Assembly: GCF_001641125.1 (NCBI RefSeq)
Contig: NZ_LWLP01000001.1
Coordinates: 442,156-506,155 of the forward strand
Source: Arthrobacter sp. OY3WO11
GTDB taxonomy: Bacteria > Actinomycetota > Actinomycetes > Actinomycetales > Micrococcaceae
DNA: 64,000 nt
Direction: 5' to 3'
Shown here in pieces: positions 24,204 to 33,292 of this stretch. The notes below the pieces were generated by a model. The model was given only the letters and a program-made list of their open reading frames with translations. It made no database searches and was not told the DNA's origin. Made by a program: the position numbers and the translations under genes. Within the stretch, counting starts at the first letter, position 1, and every line of letters starts with the position of its first letter.

Positions 24204-24701
24204 ATGCGGAACTTCGTCCTCGTCGCGTTCGTGGAGCCGGCCGCTGAAGGCCAGGTCTTTCCGCGGACGCAGTGGCCCCTGCACATCACGCTGGTGAGGT
24301 TCGACGTCGACGACGCCGCTGCCGAACAGGTTGCGGCGCTCGCCGGGCCGCCTGCGGAGAAGGCACTGGGCGCCGCACTGACGGTGGGGGAGGACGCGGG
24401 TTTCGGCCGGAACGGCTCCGTGCCCGTCAGCCTTGTCCAGCCGCAGCCGGACCTGCAGGCCCTGCACGAGCAGTTGGCCACGGCAGTCGAAAGCGCCGGC
24501 GGCAGGATCCTCACGCCGGCCCACACCAGGTCCGGCTACCGGCCGCACATCTCCCACCTGCACGGCCGCCGCCTGAGCCCGGGCGGCACCTTGGTGCTTG
24601 ACCGGGTGGCGCTGGTGGACATGGCGCCGGACGGTGACCGCACCGTCCGGCGCATCCTGCAGCTCTGGAGCCTGCCGGAAACCGGGGCAGCTAGGCGATA
24701 A
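24204..24701 (+). CDS. 2'-5' RNA ligase / 2H phosphoesterase family protein
   Basis: 165 residues with the two histidine motifs of the 2H superfamily: LHITLVRF (His-x-Thr, about residue 27) and PHISHLHG (His-x-Ser, about residue 115). Such enzymes hydrolyse 2',3'-cyclic phosphates or ligate tRNA halves; the cellular substrate is unknown. The ATG at 24204 is chosen because conserved sequence starts at [11 protein letters not shown] and the upstream codons lie at the edge of the hairpin repeat. It overlaps phosphoglucomutase tail to tail by 11 bases. Confidence 0.78.
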   Translation: MRNFVLVAFVEPAAEGQVFPRTQWPLHITLVRFDVDDAAAEQVAALAGPPAEKALGAALTVGEDAGFGRNGSVPVSLVQPQPDLQALHEQLATAVESAGGRILTPAHTRSGYRPHISHLHGRRLSPGGTLVLDRVALVDMAPDGDRTVRRILQLWSLPETGAARR

Positions 24702-26352
24702 CGCTGTCCACCAGGGCCTTGGCTTCAGCCTGGACCTGCTTGAGGTGCTCCTCGCCCTTGAAGGACTCGGCGTAGATCTTGTAGACGTCCTCGGTACCGG
24801 ACGGGCGGGCGGCGAACCAGGCGTTCTCCGTGACAACCTTGAGCCCGCCGATGGACGCGCCGTTGCCGGGTGCCTCGGTCAGCTTGGCCAGGATGGGTTC
24901 CCCGGCCAGGCTCGTTGCGGTGACATCCGACGGCGACAGCTTGCCGAGTGCCGACTTCTGCTCCCGCGTGGCTGCTGCGTCAATGCGCGCGTAGACGGGG
25001 GCGCCGAACTGGTCCGTCAGGCCCTTGTAGAGCTGGGACGGTGACTTGCCGGTGACGGCAGTGATTTCCGAGGCGAGCAGGGCCAGCAGGATGCCGTCCT
25101 TGTCCGTGGTCCATACGCTGCCGTCCAGCTTGTTGAAGGAAGCGCCGGCCGATTCCTCGCCGCCGAAGGCGCCCTCACCGGAGAGCAGGCCCGGCACGAA
25201 CCACTTGAAGCCGACCGGAACCTCCACGAGCTTGCGGCCCAGGCTCTGGGCCACGCGGTCGATGATGGAGGACGACACCAGGGTCTTGCCCACCACGGAG
25301 GCCGGGTTCCAGCCGTTGCGGTTGCGGTAGAGGTAGTCGATGGCGACGGCGAGGTAGTGGTTGGGGTTCATCAAACCGCCGTCTGGGGTAACGATGCCGT
25401 GCCGGTCGGCGTCGGCATCGTTACCGGTGGCGACGTCGTAGGCTGCGGTCCCGTCCGCACCGGCAGCCATCCGCTGGATCAGCGAGGCCATGGCGGCCGG
25501 GGAGGAGCAGTCCATCCGGATCTTCTCGTCCCAGTCCAAGGTCATGAAGGCCCACTGCGGATCCACGGTGGGGTTCACCACGGTGAGGTCCAGGTGGTGG
25601 CGCTCGCCGATCTCGCCCCAGTAGTCCACGGATGCACCGCCCATGGGGTCGGCGCCGATGCGCACGCCGGCGTTGCGGATGGCATCCAGGTTCAGGACGG
25701 AGGGAAGGTCGTCCACATAGCTGCTGAGGAAGTCGAACTTGCCGGTGGTGTCCGCAGCCTGGGCGTCGGCCAGCGGAATCCGCTTCACCCCGCGCAGGCC
25801 GTTCTCCAGAAGCTCGTTGGCGCGGTTGGCGATCCAGCCGGTGGCATCGGAATCGGCAGGCCCGCCGTGCGGCGGGTTGTACTTGAAGCCGCCGTCTGCC
25901 GGCGGGTTGTGGCTCGGCGTGACCACGATGCCGTCTGCCTGCGGGGCGCCGGCGCCGGCCTTCCGGTTGTAGGTGAGGATTGCGTGGCTGAGCGCCGGGG
26001 TGGGGGTGTAGCCGTGGCGGGCGTCAACGAGGACCTGGACGCCGTTGGCTGCCAGGACCTCAAGCGCGGAGTTCTGCGCGGGCTCACTGAGGGCATGCGT
26101 GTCCTTGGCCAGGAACAGCGGCCCGGTGATGCCCTGCCCCGCCCGGTACTCCACGATTGCCTGGGTGATGGCAACGATGTGTTGCTCGTTGAACGACGCT
26201 TTCAGGCTGGAGCCGCGGTGTCCGGACGTGCCGAACGCCACGCGCTGGCCGGGATCACCCAGATCGGGCGTGATGTCGTAATACGCGTCAAGGAGCGCAG
26301 TGATGTCAACAAGGTCCTGGGGTTGGGCAACTGTGCCCGCGCGGCTAGCCAT
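24691..26352 (-). CDS. pgm: Phosphoglucomutase (alpha-D-glucose phosphate-specific)
   Basis: 553 residues, full length for the Pgm family, interconverting glucose-1-phosphate and glucose-6-phosphate for glycogen and cell-wall precursor metabolism. Visible are the GTSGHRGSS substrate loop (about 45-53), the phosphoserine loop [11 protein letters not shown] near 150, the metal loop [10 protein letters not shown], and [10 protein letters not shown] for sugar specificity. The [12 protein letters not shown] phosphate-binding loop is near the C-terminus. The ATG at 26352 follows TGGTGG. An upstream ATG (26385) would add residues unlike the family. Confidence 0.93.
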   Translation of the reverse strand: MASRAGTVAQPQDLVDITALLDAYYDITPDLGDPGQRVAFGTSGHRGSSLKASFNEQHIVAITQAIVEYRAGQGITGPLFLAKDTHALSEPAQNSALEVLAANGVQVLVDARHGYTPTPALSHAILTYNRKAGAGAPQADGIVVTPSHNPPADGGFKYNPPHGGPADSDATGWIANRANELLENGLRGVKRIPLADAQAADTTGKFDFLSSYVDDLPSVLNLDAIRNAGVRIGADPMGGASVDYWGEIGERHHLDLTVVNPTVDPQWAFMTLDWDEKIRMDCSSPAAMASLIQRMAAGADGTAAYDVATGNDADADRHGIVTPDGGLMNPNHYLAVAIDYLYRNRNGWNPASVVGKTLVSSSIIDRVAQSLGRKLVEVPVGFKWFVPGLLSGEGAFGGEESAGASFNKLDGSVWTTDKDGILLALLASEITAVTGKSPSQLYKGLTDQFGAPVYARIDAAATREQKSALGKLSPSDVTATSLAGEPILAKLTEAPGNGASIGGLKVVTENAWFAARPSGTEDVYKIYAESFKGEEHLKQVQAEAKALVDSVIA

Positions 26353-26599
26353 GCCACCAGCATGCCAGACAGGGACCTGAGTCAAAACGATCCGTCCGGA
26401 ATCCGGCCACTGTGTCCGGCCTGTGACGGAAGATCGTCATCAAACGAGTAGTCACCCTGAGTACAGGCCCCACCAAAGTACTTATATACCGGCCGCCCCA
26501 CGCCCTGTTACTTTCAAAAAAGTCGGGGAATTCATCCGAAAGCAAGGCACGACGGCGGCCCCCCGGCGTCGTCCTTCCGGCAGGGAAGCAGGGGCGGCC

Positions 26600-27466
26600 A
26601 TGGGGGCAGGAGACGGGAAAGCCGAGCAGTCCAGGCTGGCCGCTGAAAGGGTGGCCAGGCTCAAGCGCCGGCTCGACGAGGCCGAAGGCGCTACAAAGCC
26701 CTGGGACGCGGATGCCTTGAGCGAGAAATTGGTGGCGGACAAGCTGGGCGAGCTGATCCCGCGCGGCTGGTACGTGCTCCATGACGTGCACTGGCCCGGC
26801 CGGCCGAAAGCCAACCTGGACCACGTCCTTGTGGGGCCCGGCGGAGTGGTGGTGGTCGACTGCAAGAACTGGACCGGCGAAGTCCGGGTGTTGTCCGGGG
26901 TGCTCTGGCAGGGGCGTTACGCCAGGACGCAGGCTGTGGAAGGCGCCCTTGCCCAATGTGCCGCGGTGTCGTCCGTGGTGTCCCCGCCATACCGGCGGCT
27001 GGTGCGTCCCATGATCTGTATGGCCGCCCAGCCGGACCTGTTTGGGGTGACTGCCTCGGACGTGGCCGTGGCCGGTACACAGCGTGTGGTGGGTGCTATC
27101 GAGGCGCTGCCCCAGGTGCTGGACCAGAGGACCGTGGCGGGACTTTACGCGCAGCTCGGCCAGGACCTCACCCATGAACAGGAACCGGGCATCATGGCCT
27201 TCCGGCACGTCCGCCCGGGCACGGTGGTTCCGCCCGCGGCGCCACCCGCGAATGCCGGAGCTCCAGCCGCCAGATCGGGTTCGTCAGTGCGTCCGGTGGT
27301 GCGGGGAAACTCTTCGGCTGCCGGGGCCGGGGATGGCTACCGTTCGGCGGGTCACCGTGCCGCTCCAAAGGCCCGGCTGCACGGTACTGGCGGCGCCGGA
27401 CGGTTGGCCCTGCTTGCGGCGTTCGTCATCTTTGCGGTGTACATATTGCCCTATTGGGGGCAATAG
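26600..27466 (+). CDS. NERD domain-containing protein
   Basis: 288 residues. A short coiled stretch (about 10-30, AERVARLKRRLDEAE) is followed by a NERD (nuclease-related) domain at about 40-155, with E-x-L near LSEKLVADKLG, LDHVLVGPGG and VVVDCKNW as the PD-(D/E)XK-like core. A Gly/Ala/Arg-rich linker leads to a single C-terminal membrane helix (ALLAAFVIFAVYILPY). The ATG at 26600 is preferred, with AAGCAGGGGCGG upstream; a longer GTG start at 26423 would include 59 residues of unlikely composition. Function unknown; possibly membrane-tethered nucleic-acid processing. Confidence 0.75.
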   Translation: MGAGDGKAEQSRLAAERVARLKRRLDEAEGATKPWDADALSEKLVADKLGELIPRGWYVLHDVHWPGRPKANLDHVLVGPGGVVVVDCKNWTGEVRVLSGVLWQGRYARTQAVEGALAQCAAVSSVVSPPYRRLVRPMICMAAQPDLFGVTASDVAVAGTQRVVGAIEALPQVLDQRTVAGLYAQLGQDLTHEQEPGIMAFRHVRPGTVVPPAAPPANAGAPAARSGSSVRPVVRGNSSAAGAGDGYRSAGHRAAPKARLHGTGGAGRLALLAAFVIFAVYILPYWGQ

Positions 27467-27518
27467 ATCCGTCCCCGGGCCGGGGGTAGGCTGGAACCAA
27501 GAATGCCTAGGGGGAACC

Positions 27519-28079
27519 ATGTCTGACCAGCCCAGCCAGCGGCCTGAATCCGGCCAACCCGACTCCAGCGCGCCGTCCGGTCTTGAACCGCCCCGGTTCG
27601 CGCCGCCCTACGGCAGCCAGTCGCCGACCGCGGCGCCCTACGGGCAGGGCAGCTATGGGCAGGACAGCCGAGGGGGCGGCTACGGGCAGGGCGCGTACGG
27701 CGAACCGGGCCAGTATGGCGGGGCCTATGGCCAGCCGCCGAGCCCGTATAACCAACAACCCTCCCCCTATGGCCAGCCTGCCGGCCCGTACGCCCAACAG
27801 GGGTACTACGGCATGCAGGCGGAGCCGAAGACGCTGAGCATTGCCAGCATGGTGTGCGGCATCGCCTCGGTGATCATGGGCTGGCTCCTGCTCCCGCAGA
27901 TTGCAGCAATCATCACCGGCCATATGGCGCTCAAACGAGAACCGGCGGGCAGGGGCATGTCCATTGCCGGGCTGGTTCTGGGCTACCTGTGCCTCCTGGG
28001 CTACGGCGCGTTCTGGCTGCTGGCCATCATCGGCCTGGCGATTGCCAGTTCCACGAGCGGTCCGACGTACACGTTCTAA
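27519..28079 (+). CDS. DUF4190 domain membrane protein with Gly/Tyr/Pro/Gln-rich N-terminus
   Basis: 186 residues. Residues 1-105 are low complexity, with repeated YGQ, YGQGSYGQ and QPPSPYNQQPSPYGQP units, and resemble other actinobacterial membrane proteins with prion-like tails. Residues about 108-180 form the DUF4190 unit of two membrane helices (SIASMVCGIASVIMGW, then SIAGLVLGYLCLLGYG) with the intervening GHMALKRE loop. The ATG at 27519 follows GGGGAACC. 52 bases after the NERD gene. Function unknown. Confidence 0.8.
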   Translation: MSDQPSQRPESGQPDSSAPSGLEPPRFAPPYGSQSPTAAPYGQGSYGQDSRGGGYGQGAYGEPGQYGGAYGQPPSPYNQQPSPYGQPAGPYAQQGYYGMQAEPKTLSIASMVCGIASVIMGWLLLPQIAAIITGHMALKREPAGRGMSIAGLVLGYLCLLGYGAFWLLAIIGLAIASSTSGPTYTF

Positions 28080-28110
28080 GCGGCCTGACGCTCATCCACC
28101 TGAACGCTGG

Positions 28111-28144
28111 GACGGCGGCCCGCGCCTGCGGACGTGCCGCCGTC
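28111..28144. terminator. Bidirectional hairpin
   Basis: GACGGCGGC (28111-28119) and GCCGCCGTC (28136-28144) form a perfect 9-bp stem between the convergent DUF4190 and FAD-oxidase genes. Confidence 0.55.
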
Positions 28145-28172
28145 GTGCATTCCACCCAGGCTCCTCACCCCA

Positions 28173-29603
28173 TCAGATGGGTGCCTGCGTTGGCGGGATG
28201 TTGTGGTTGAGGCGGAAGACGTTGTGGGGATCGTAGCGGTCCTTGAGGGCCGCCAGGCGCTGGAACTTCTCCGGCCCGTACGCTGCGCGGGCAGCGTCCT
28301 GGGCCCTCGGCCCCACCTCAGCGCCGAGGAAGTTGACGTACTCCCCGTGCTCCGCGAACGGCCGCATGAGCCCGTAGGCTTTCCGGGCGAACGCGGTCAG
28401 CCGCTCGTCCTCAGAGGGGTCGCGCCAGAAGCCGTAGACATTGAGCCAGTAGCGGGCAGAACGGTTGGGGAACGCCGTTGCATCATCCGTTACCCGTCCG
28501 AAAGCCCCCTCCATGTGGTGGATGTCTATGCCGGTACCCTCCCACGCCAGCTCGGAGGCGAAACTCAGCAGGACATCCACTGACTCCCCATCGAGACGCG
28601 AAAAGGAGACGTTCTTCCAGTAGCCGCGCGAACCTTTGGGAAACACGCTGTCCATGGCGCTCTGCCAGTCAAGCCAGGAGGTAGGGCCTACTTCCTCTTC
28701 GTCAGGCGGGGCGGCGGCCCGGAGCTGGTCAACCAGGGCGAGCCCTGCTTGCTGGTCCTCCGCCACCCACACGAATCCGATGATCATCCACGGGTCGCCG
28801 CCCATCCCGAATTCCGCCGGGAAGACCAGGAACGAGGTGATCGGGTTCATCTCGTCCGGCAGGTCCCGGGTCCAGGCGGCAAAGGCCAGGAGGGCGTTGC
28901 GCCAGTGTTCCGGCCGGTAGAACAGGTTGCCTCCCAGCGGCTCCGGCGGCAGGGGGCGGGCACGGAAGGTGAAGGAGGACGCCACCCCGAAGTTTCCGCC
29001 GCCGCCGCGCAGCCCCCAGAACAGCTCCGGGTTCTCCTGCCCGCTGGCGCGCAGGTGTTCGCCGGTGGCGGTGACTACGTCCACGGCTTCGAGGTTGTCC
29101 AGGGTCAGGCCGTTGGAGCGTGTCAGCCAACCCACGCCTCCGCCGAGGGTAAGCCCCGCCACGCCTGTTCCGCTGATCACTCCCAGCGGGACGGCAAGGT
29201 TGTGGGCAGCAGTTGCGTGGTCGACGTCGGCAAGGGTGGCTCCGGGTTCCACGGTCACCAGCCTGCTCCCGGCGTCCACCTGGACGTGCTTCAGCGGCCC
29301 CAGGTCCAGTACCAGCCCGCCTTCAACACTGCCGTGTCCGGCGATGTTGTGCCCGCCGCCACGGACGGCCAGCGCCAGGCCGCTGCTACGGACCGCGTCC
29401 AGCACGGCGTCGATGTCGGCGATCGCCCCGGCACGGACGACGGCGCGTGGCCGGAGATCGACCATGCCGTTCCATACTGGCCGGGCTTCTTCGTACAACG
29501 GATCATCCGGCTCGATCAGGATTCCCGACAGCCTGGCGCGCAGCCCGTGCAGCGCCTGCTGTATTTCCAGTTCCCGGTTGGTGTGGTGGGCTGTGGACAT
29601 CAT
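28173..29603 (-). CDS. FAD-binding oxidoreductase (BBE-like)
   Basis: 476 residues of the berberine-bridge/VAO-like oxidase family. The N-terminal FAD domain has VRGGGHNIAGHGS, whose His is the usual site of covalent 8-alpha FAD attachment. The second attachment cysteine of bicovalent members is absent (GVISGTGVAGLTLGGG there). The C-terminal BBE motif is LKDRYDPHNVFRLNHNI. It probably oxidises a carbohydrate or alcohol, substrate unknown. The ATG at 29603 has GGAAG 5 bases upstream. An upstream frame to 29696 exists but lacks family similarity. No signal peptide. Confidence 0.85.
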   Translation of the reverse strand: MMSTAHHTNRELEIQQALHGLRARLSGILIEPDDPLYEEARPVWNGMVDLRPRAVVRAGAIADIDAVLDAVRSSGLALAVRGGGHNIAGHGSVEGGLVLDLGPLKHVQVDAGSRLVTVEPGATLADVDHATAAHNLAVPLGVISGTGVAGLTLGGGVGWLTRSNGLTLDNLEAVDVVTATGEHLRASGQENPELFWGLRGGGGNFGVASSFTFRARPLPPEPLGGNLFYRPEHWRNALLAFAAWTRDLPDEMNPITSFLVFPAEFGMGGDPWMIIGFVWVAEDQQAGLALVDQLRAAAPPDEEEVGPTSWLDWQSAMDSVFPKGSRGYWKNVSFSRLDGESVDVLLSFASELAWEGTGIDIHHMEGAFGRVTDDATAFPNRSARYWLNVYGFWRDPSEDERLTAFARKAYGLMRPFAEHGEYVNFLGAEVGPRAQDAARAAYGPEKFQRLAALKDRYDPHNVFRLNHNIPPTQAPI

Positions 29604-29824
29604 CAGTGCTTCCGCTATGGGCCTAAACCCTTTGGAATATGAGGGGGAAGTAAAAGGCGCCGGAGGAGCCTCGACAGAAGAAATACCTGCGAACACCAGT
29701 GGGCAGGCTCATGCGATGTCCAGAGTTTAAGATTCGCGAAAGGCCCGGTCAACAGCTTTTTGGCGGCCTGGCTTTTCGGCGGCTTGACCTATTGGACGCG
29801 CGGCCGCCTGCTGGCTGAGTGCAG

Positions 29825-30523
29825 CTAGCGGAGCAGCTCCACGTCCGAGACCAGCTCGATGTGGGCCAGCATGGCCTCCGCTGCCCCCTCGGCGTCCTGG
29901 CTCCGGATGGCTTCGGCGATCTTGCGGTGCGAGGCGAGTGACTGCTCGGGCCGGCCGGGCTGGCCCAGGGATTCCATCCGCGTCTCCAGGATCATCTCCG
30001 CGATGAAAGCCATCAGCTGCGCCAGCACGGAGGAGTGCGCTGCGGCCGTGATGGCCTCGTGGAAGAGCTCATCACCGTGGACGCCGCGGTCCCCGTCCTT
30101 GATCTCCCGCGCCATGACGTCGAGGGCGTTGTCGATGGCAGCCAGGTCCTCATCGGTGCGCCGTGCCGCGGCAAGCGCGGCAAGCTTCACCTCCAGGGTG
30201 CTGCGCGCCTCGACAATTTCAGGCAGCCTGCTGCGGTGCTCGCGCAGGCCCTTGATGACGGAGGCGACGCTGGGCCGCCGCGCCAGGACTGCCCCGGTCC
30301 CGTGCTGGACGTCGATGACCCCCAGTACTTCGAGGGCCACCAGGGCCTGGGCGAGGGTTGCGCGGGAAACGCCCAAGCGCTCCGCGAGGTCACGTTCTGC
30401 CGGCAGCAGGTCGCCAGGTTTCAGCTGCGCAGATTCGATGTAGGACAGGATCTGCTCCACCAGCTGTTCATACAGCCGGGGGCGGGAAACGCGTTCAAGT
30501 CCCAGCCGTGATGCCTTCTCCAC
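29825..30523 (-). CDS. FadR-subfamily GntR transcriptional regulator (candidate MatR)
   Basis: 232 residues. The winged helix-turn-helix is around LPAERDLAERLGVSRATLAQ with the wing GVIDVQHGTGAVLA. The C-terminal all-helical FCD domain holds the acidic and histidine metal/effector ligands (FHEAITAAAHSS; SHRKIAEAI). The GTG at 30523 is chosen for its CGAGGG ribosome site. It is divergent from the MatC-like transporter operon, an arrangement like the rhizobial matR-matC pairing, so it probably regulates that operon in response to malonate or malonyl-CoA. Confidence 0.85.
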   Translation of the reverse strand: MEKASRLGLERVSRPRLYEQLVEQILSYIESAQLKPGDLLPAERDLAERLGVSRATLAQALVALEVLGVIDVQHGTGAVLARRPSVASVIKGLREHRSRLPEIVEARSTLEVKLAALAAARRTDEDLAAIDNALDVMAREIKDGDRGVHGDELFHEAITAAAHSSVLAQLMAFIAEMILETRMESLGQPGRPEQSLASHRKIAEAIRSQDAEGAAEAMLAHIELVSDVELLR

Positions 30524-30570
30524 AAAGCCCTCGCTACGTCGTCGGTCCCTCCAGAATACAGGCCGCACTA

Positions 30571-30604
30571 TTGACAGAATGACTCGGTGTCTAGGAGGCT
30601 AGTC
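30571..30604 (+). promoter_or_regulatory. Promoter/operator of the MatC-like operon
   Basis: TTGACA (30571-30576) is a good -35. Thirteen to fourteen bases on lies a dyad GTCTAG-GAGG-CTAGTC (30589-30604), 6-bp arms with one mismatch, overlapping the likely -10 region. The FadR-type regulator is divergent and may bind here. Confidence 0.45.
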
Positions 30605-30657
30605 CAGTGAGCCAGTTACTCACGTCACACTTTTCATTCCCCACTGGAGGACCAACG

Positions 30658-32025
30658 ATGTCCGCTCCTGTTTTATCGATCATCATCCTGGCGGCGATGT
30701 TCCTGCTCGCCACCGTCCTGCCCCTGAACATGGGCGCGCTCGCCTTCGTTGGCGCCTTCCTCCTGGGCGCCGTGGTGCTGGGCATGTCCACCAATGACAT
30801 CCTGGCCAACTTCCCCGGCGGGCTGTTCCTGACCATCGTCGGCGTTACGTACCTCTTCGCCATCGCCCAGAACAACGGCACCATCGATCTCCTGGTCCGG
30901 GGGGCCGTCAGGATGGTGGGAAGCCGTGTTGCACTGATTCCCTGGGTCATGTTCGCTGTCACTGCCGTCATTACCTCGGTGGGCGCACTGTCTCCCGCCG
31001 CCGTCGCCATCATCGCCCCCATCGCCCTCAGCTTCGCGGGCAAGTACAAAATCAACCCACTGCTGATGGGCATGATGGTGATCCACGGTGCGCAGGCCGG
31101 CGGGTTCTCTCCCATCGCCGTCTACGGCGTCACGGTAAACGGCATCCTGGCCAAGACCGACCTCGACTTCAGCCCCACCGCGCTGTTCCTGTCCAGCCTC
31201 GTGTTCAACCTCATCATCGCCGTGGTCCTCTTTGTTGTCCTTGGCGGGCGGAAGCTGCTGTCCTCCCGCGTAAGCCACTTCGTGGAGCAGGCCGCGGAGG
31301 CGCGGATGTCAGTCAGCGTCGGCGCCAAGGCCGGCTCCGATGTTCCCTTCAAGGGGTTCGGCTCCGGCATGTACGGCCCCCGGGATCCGGCAGGCGACGG
31401 CGTGGCGGCCACCAAGGAGCGCTCCGACCGCGTCCCGCAGCTGGTCACCATTGCCGGCCTCATCGCCCTGGCTGTCATCGCCCTCGGCTTCAAGGTCGAC
31501 GTCGGATTTGTCTCCATCACCATCGCGATCGTGCTGGCGCTGGTTTCACCGGCCGCCCAGAAGGGTGCCATCAACAAGATCAGCTGGTCCACCGTGCTGC
31601 TCATTTGCGGCATGCTGACATTCGTCGGGGTGCTGGAGGAGGCCGGAACCATCGAGTTCGTCTCCAACGGCGTGGCCGGGCTGGGAATGCCGCTGCTGGC
31701 GGCTCTGCTGATCTGCTACATCGGTGCCGTGGTGTCCGCCTTTGCTTCGTCCACAGCCATCCTCGCAGCCCTCATCCCGCTCGCCGTCCCGTTCCTTTCC
31801 ACCGGCGAAATCGGCGCTGTCGGCGTGATCTGCGCCCTGGCCGTGGCCTCCACCATCGTGGATGTTTCGCCTTTCTCCACCAACGGTGCCCTGGTCCTTG
31901 CCAACGCTCCCGAAAGCGTGGACAAGGACCGGTTCTACAAACAGATCCTGGGCTACAGCGGCGTGGTGATTGTGGCCGGGCCTGTGCTGGCCTGGCTCGC
32001 ACTGGTGGTCCCCGGCTGGCTCTAG
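30658..32025 (+). CDS. MatC-like malonate/dicarboxylate carrier (SLC13/IT superfamily)
   Basis: 455 residues, about 12 membrane helices. It follows the rhizobial malonate carrier MatC closely as I recall it: ATVLPLNMGALAFVGAFLLG, FPGGLFLTIVGVTYLFAIAQ, NNGTIDLLV, IPWVMF, GMMVIHGAQAGGFSPI, and FASSTAILAALIPLAVPF with SPFSTNGALVLANAP. The MatC N-terminal domain and the two inverted repeats are complete. The start at 30658 has GGAGGA 6 bases before it. First gene of a three-gene operon with a CoA-transferase and a carboxyltransferase. Substrate inferred as malonate. Confidence 0.85.
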   Translation: MSAPVLSIIILAAMFLLATVLPLNMGALAFVGAFLLGAVVLGMSTNDILANFPGGLFLTIVGVTYLFAIAQNNGTIDLLVRGAVRMVGSRVALIPWVMFAVTAVITSVGALSPAAVAIIAPIALSFAGKYKINPLLMGMMVIHGAQAGGFSPIAVYGVTVNGILAKTDLDFSPTALFLSSLVFNLIIAVVLFVVLGGRKLLSSRVSHFVEQAAEARMSVSVGAKAGSDVPFKGFGSGMYGPRDPAGDGVAATKERSDRVPQLVTIAGLIALAVIALGFKVDVGFVSITIAIVLALVSPAAQKGAINKISWSTVLLICGMLTFVGVLEEAGTIEFVSNGVAGLGMPLLAALLICYIGAVVSAFASSTAILAALIPLAVPFLSTGEIGAVGVICALAVASTIVDVSPFSTNGALVLANAPESVDKDRFYKQILGYSGVVIVAGPVLAWLALVVPGWL

Positions 32026-32076
32026 CCCGCATCCGCATCCGAACCTTCCCGCTGTCATGAGAAAAGGAACCAGCGC

Positions 32077-33291
32077 ATGAGCAGAACCGATAGTACGCAA
32101 GGCCCCCTCTCCGGCCACCTCGTTGTCGACCTGAGCCGGGCCCTTGCCGGACCGCATGCCGCCATGATGCTGGCGGACCTGGGAGCGCGCGTCATCAAGG
32201 TGGAGAACCCGGGCGCCGGCGACGACACCCGCGGCTGGGGCCCGCCGTTTGTTGGCCCCGAGGATGACCTCCAGTCCACCTATTTCATGTCCTGCAACCG
32301 CAACAAGGAATCCATCAGCCTGGACCTGAAGAGCGGCGACGGCCAGGCCGTGCTGCGGCGGCTGCTGGAGCGCGCGGATGTGGTGATCGAGAATTTCCGC
32401 CCCGGCGTCATGGACCGGCTGGGCTTCTCCACGGCCGCCATGCACGGGATCAACCCCCGGCTGGTGGTCCTCTCCATCACCGGCTTCGGCCACGACGGTC
32501 CCGAGTCCCAGCGCAGCGGCTACGACCAGATCCTCCAGGGCGAGGCGGGGCTGATGTCCCTCACCGGTTCCGGGCCCACGGATCCCCAGCGCGTTGGCGT
32601 CCCCATCGCGGACCTCCTCGCCGGCATGAACGGCGCCTCCGGGGTGCTGGCGGCCCTGGTTGAACGGGGCCGGACGGGCCACGGGCAGGTGGTGCGGACG
32701 TCGTTGCTGGCGTCACTGATCGGGGTGCACGCCTTCCAGGGGACCCGCACCACGGTGGCGGGCGAAGTTCCGCAGGCCCAGGGCAACCACCATCCGTCCA
32801 TTGCCCCCTACGGGCTGTTCGCCTGCCGGAGCGGGAGCGTGCAGATCAGCGTCGGCAGCGAAAGGCTCTGGGCCTCCTTCGCGGCCGCCTTCGGCCTGGA
32901 CCCGGCGGCGCCGGGCTTTGCCAGCAATGCTGAAAGGGTGCGGAACCGCGCCGGGGTGATTGCCGCCGTCGAGCGCGTCTTTGCTGACTATGAGGCAGCG
33001 GAACTGCTGCAGAAACTGAACGACGCCGGGATCCCGGCAGGCAAGGTGCGCTCGCTTGACGAGGTGTACGCGTGGGAGCAGGTGGCGTCCCAGGGCCTCG
33101 TGGTGGACGTGGAACACCCGCTGCTCGGCAAGGTCAGCCTCCCCGGCCCGCCACTGAGGTTCTTTGCCCCGGGAGACGCCGCTGAAACCACGCTTACCGA
33201 ACACGACGCGCCGCCCCTCCTGGACGAGGACGGTCAGGACATCCGCCAGTGGCTGGGCATGGCAGCCACCGTGACGGCCGGGGCGCAATAG
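32077..33291 (+). CDS. CaiB/BaiF-family (type III) CoA-transferase
   Basis: 404 residues. The N-terminal pattern VDLSRALAGPHAAMMLADLGA with VIKVENPGAGDDTR, then NRNKESISLDLKS, is typical of class III CoA-transferases. The catalytic Asp, carried in GVPIADLLAG, is at about 179. Such enzymes move CoA between carboxylic acids. Placed between a malonate-type carrier and a carboxyltransferase, it could make malonyl-CoA from malonate and another acyl-CoA. It starts 51 bases after the carrier and ends 1 base before the next gene. Confidence 0.88.
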   Translation: MSRTDSTQGPLSGHLVVDLSRALAGPHAAMMLADLGARVIKVENPGAGDDTRGWGPPFVGPEDDLQSTYFMSCNRNKESISLDLKSGDGQAVLRRLLERADVVIENFRPGVMDRLGFSTAAMHGINPRLVVLSITGFGHDGPESQRSGYDQILQGEAGLMSLTGSGPTDPQRVGVPIADLLAGMNGASGVLAALVERGRTGHGQVVRTSLLASLIGVHAFQGTRTTVAGEVPQAQGNHHPSIAPYGLFACRSGSVQISVGSERLWASFAAAFGLDPAAPGFASNAERVRNRAGVIAAVERVFADYEAAELLQKLNDAGIPAGKVRSLDEVYAWEQVASQGLVVDVEHPLLGKVSLPGPPLRFFAPGDAAETTLTEHDAPPLLDEDGQDIRQWLGMAATVTAGAQ

Positions 33292-33292
33292 C

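Noticed and set aside
24084..24836. 250-residue leftward frame across the 2H phosphoesterase gene
   Set aside because: Composition and lack of ribosome site mark it as a shadow; the similar ends (HLM-HRSL) come from the hairpin repeat.
26423..26599. N-terminal extension of the NERD protein
   Set aside because: Residues are unlike a folded domain and unlike the family; the ATG at 26600 has a ribosome site.
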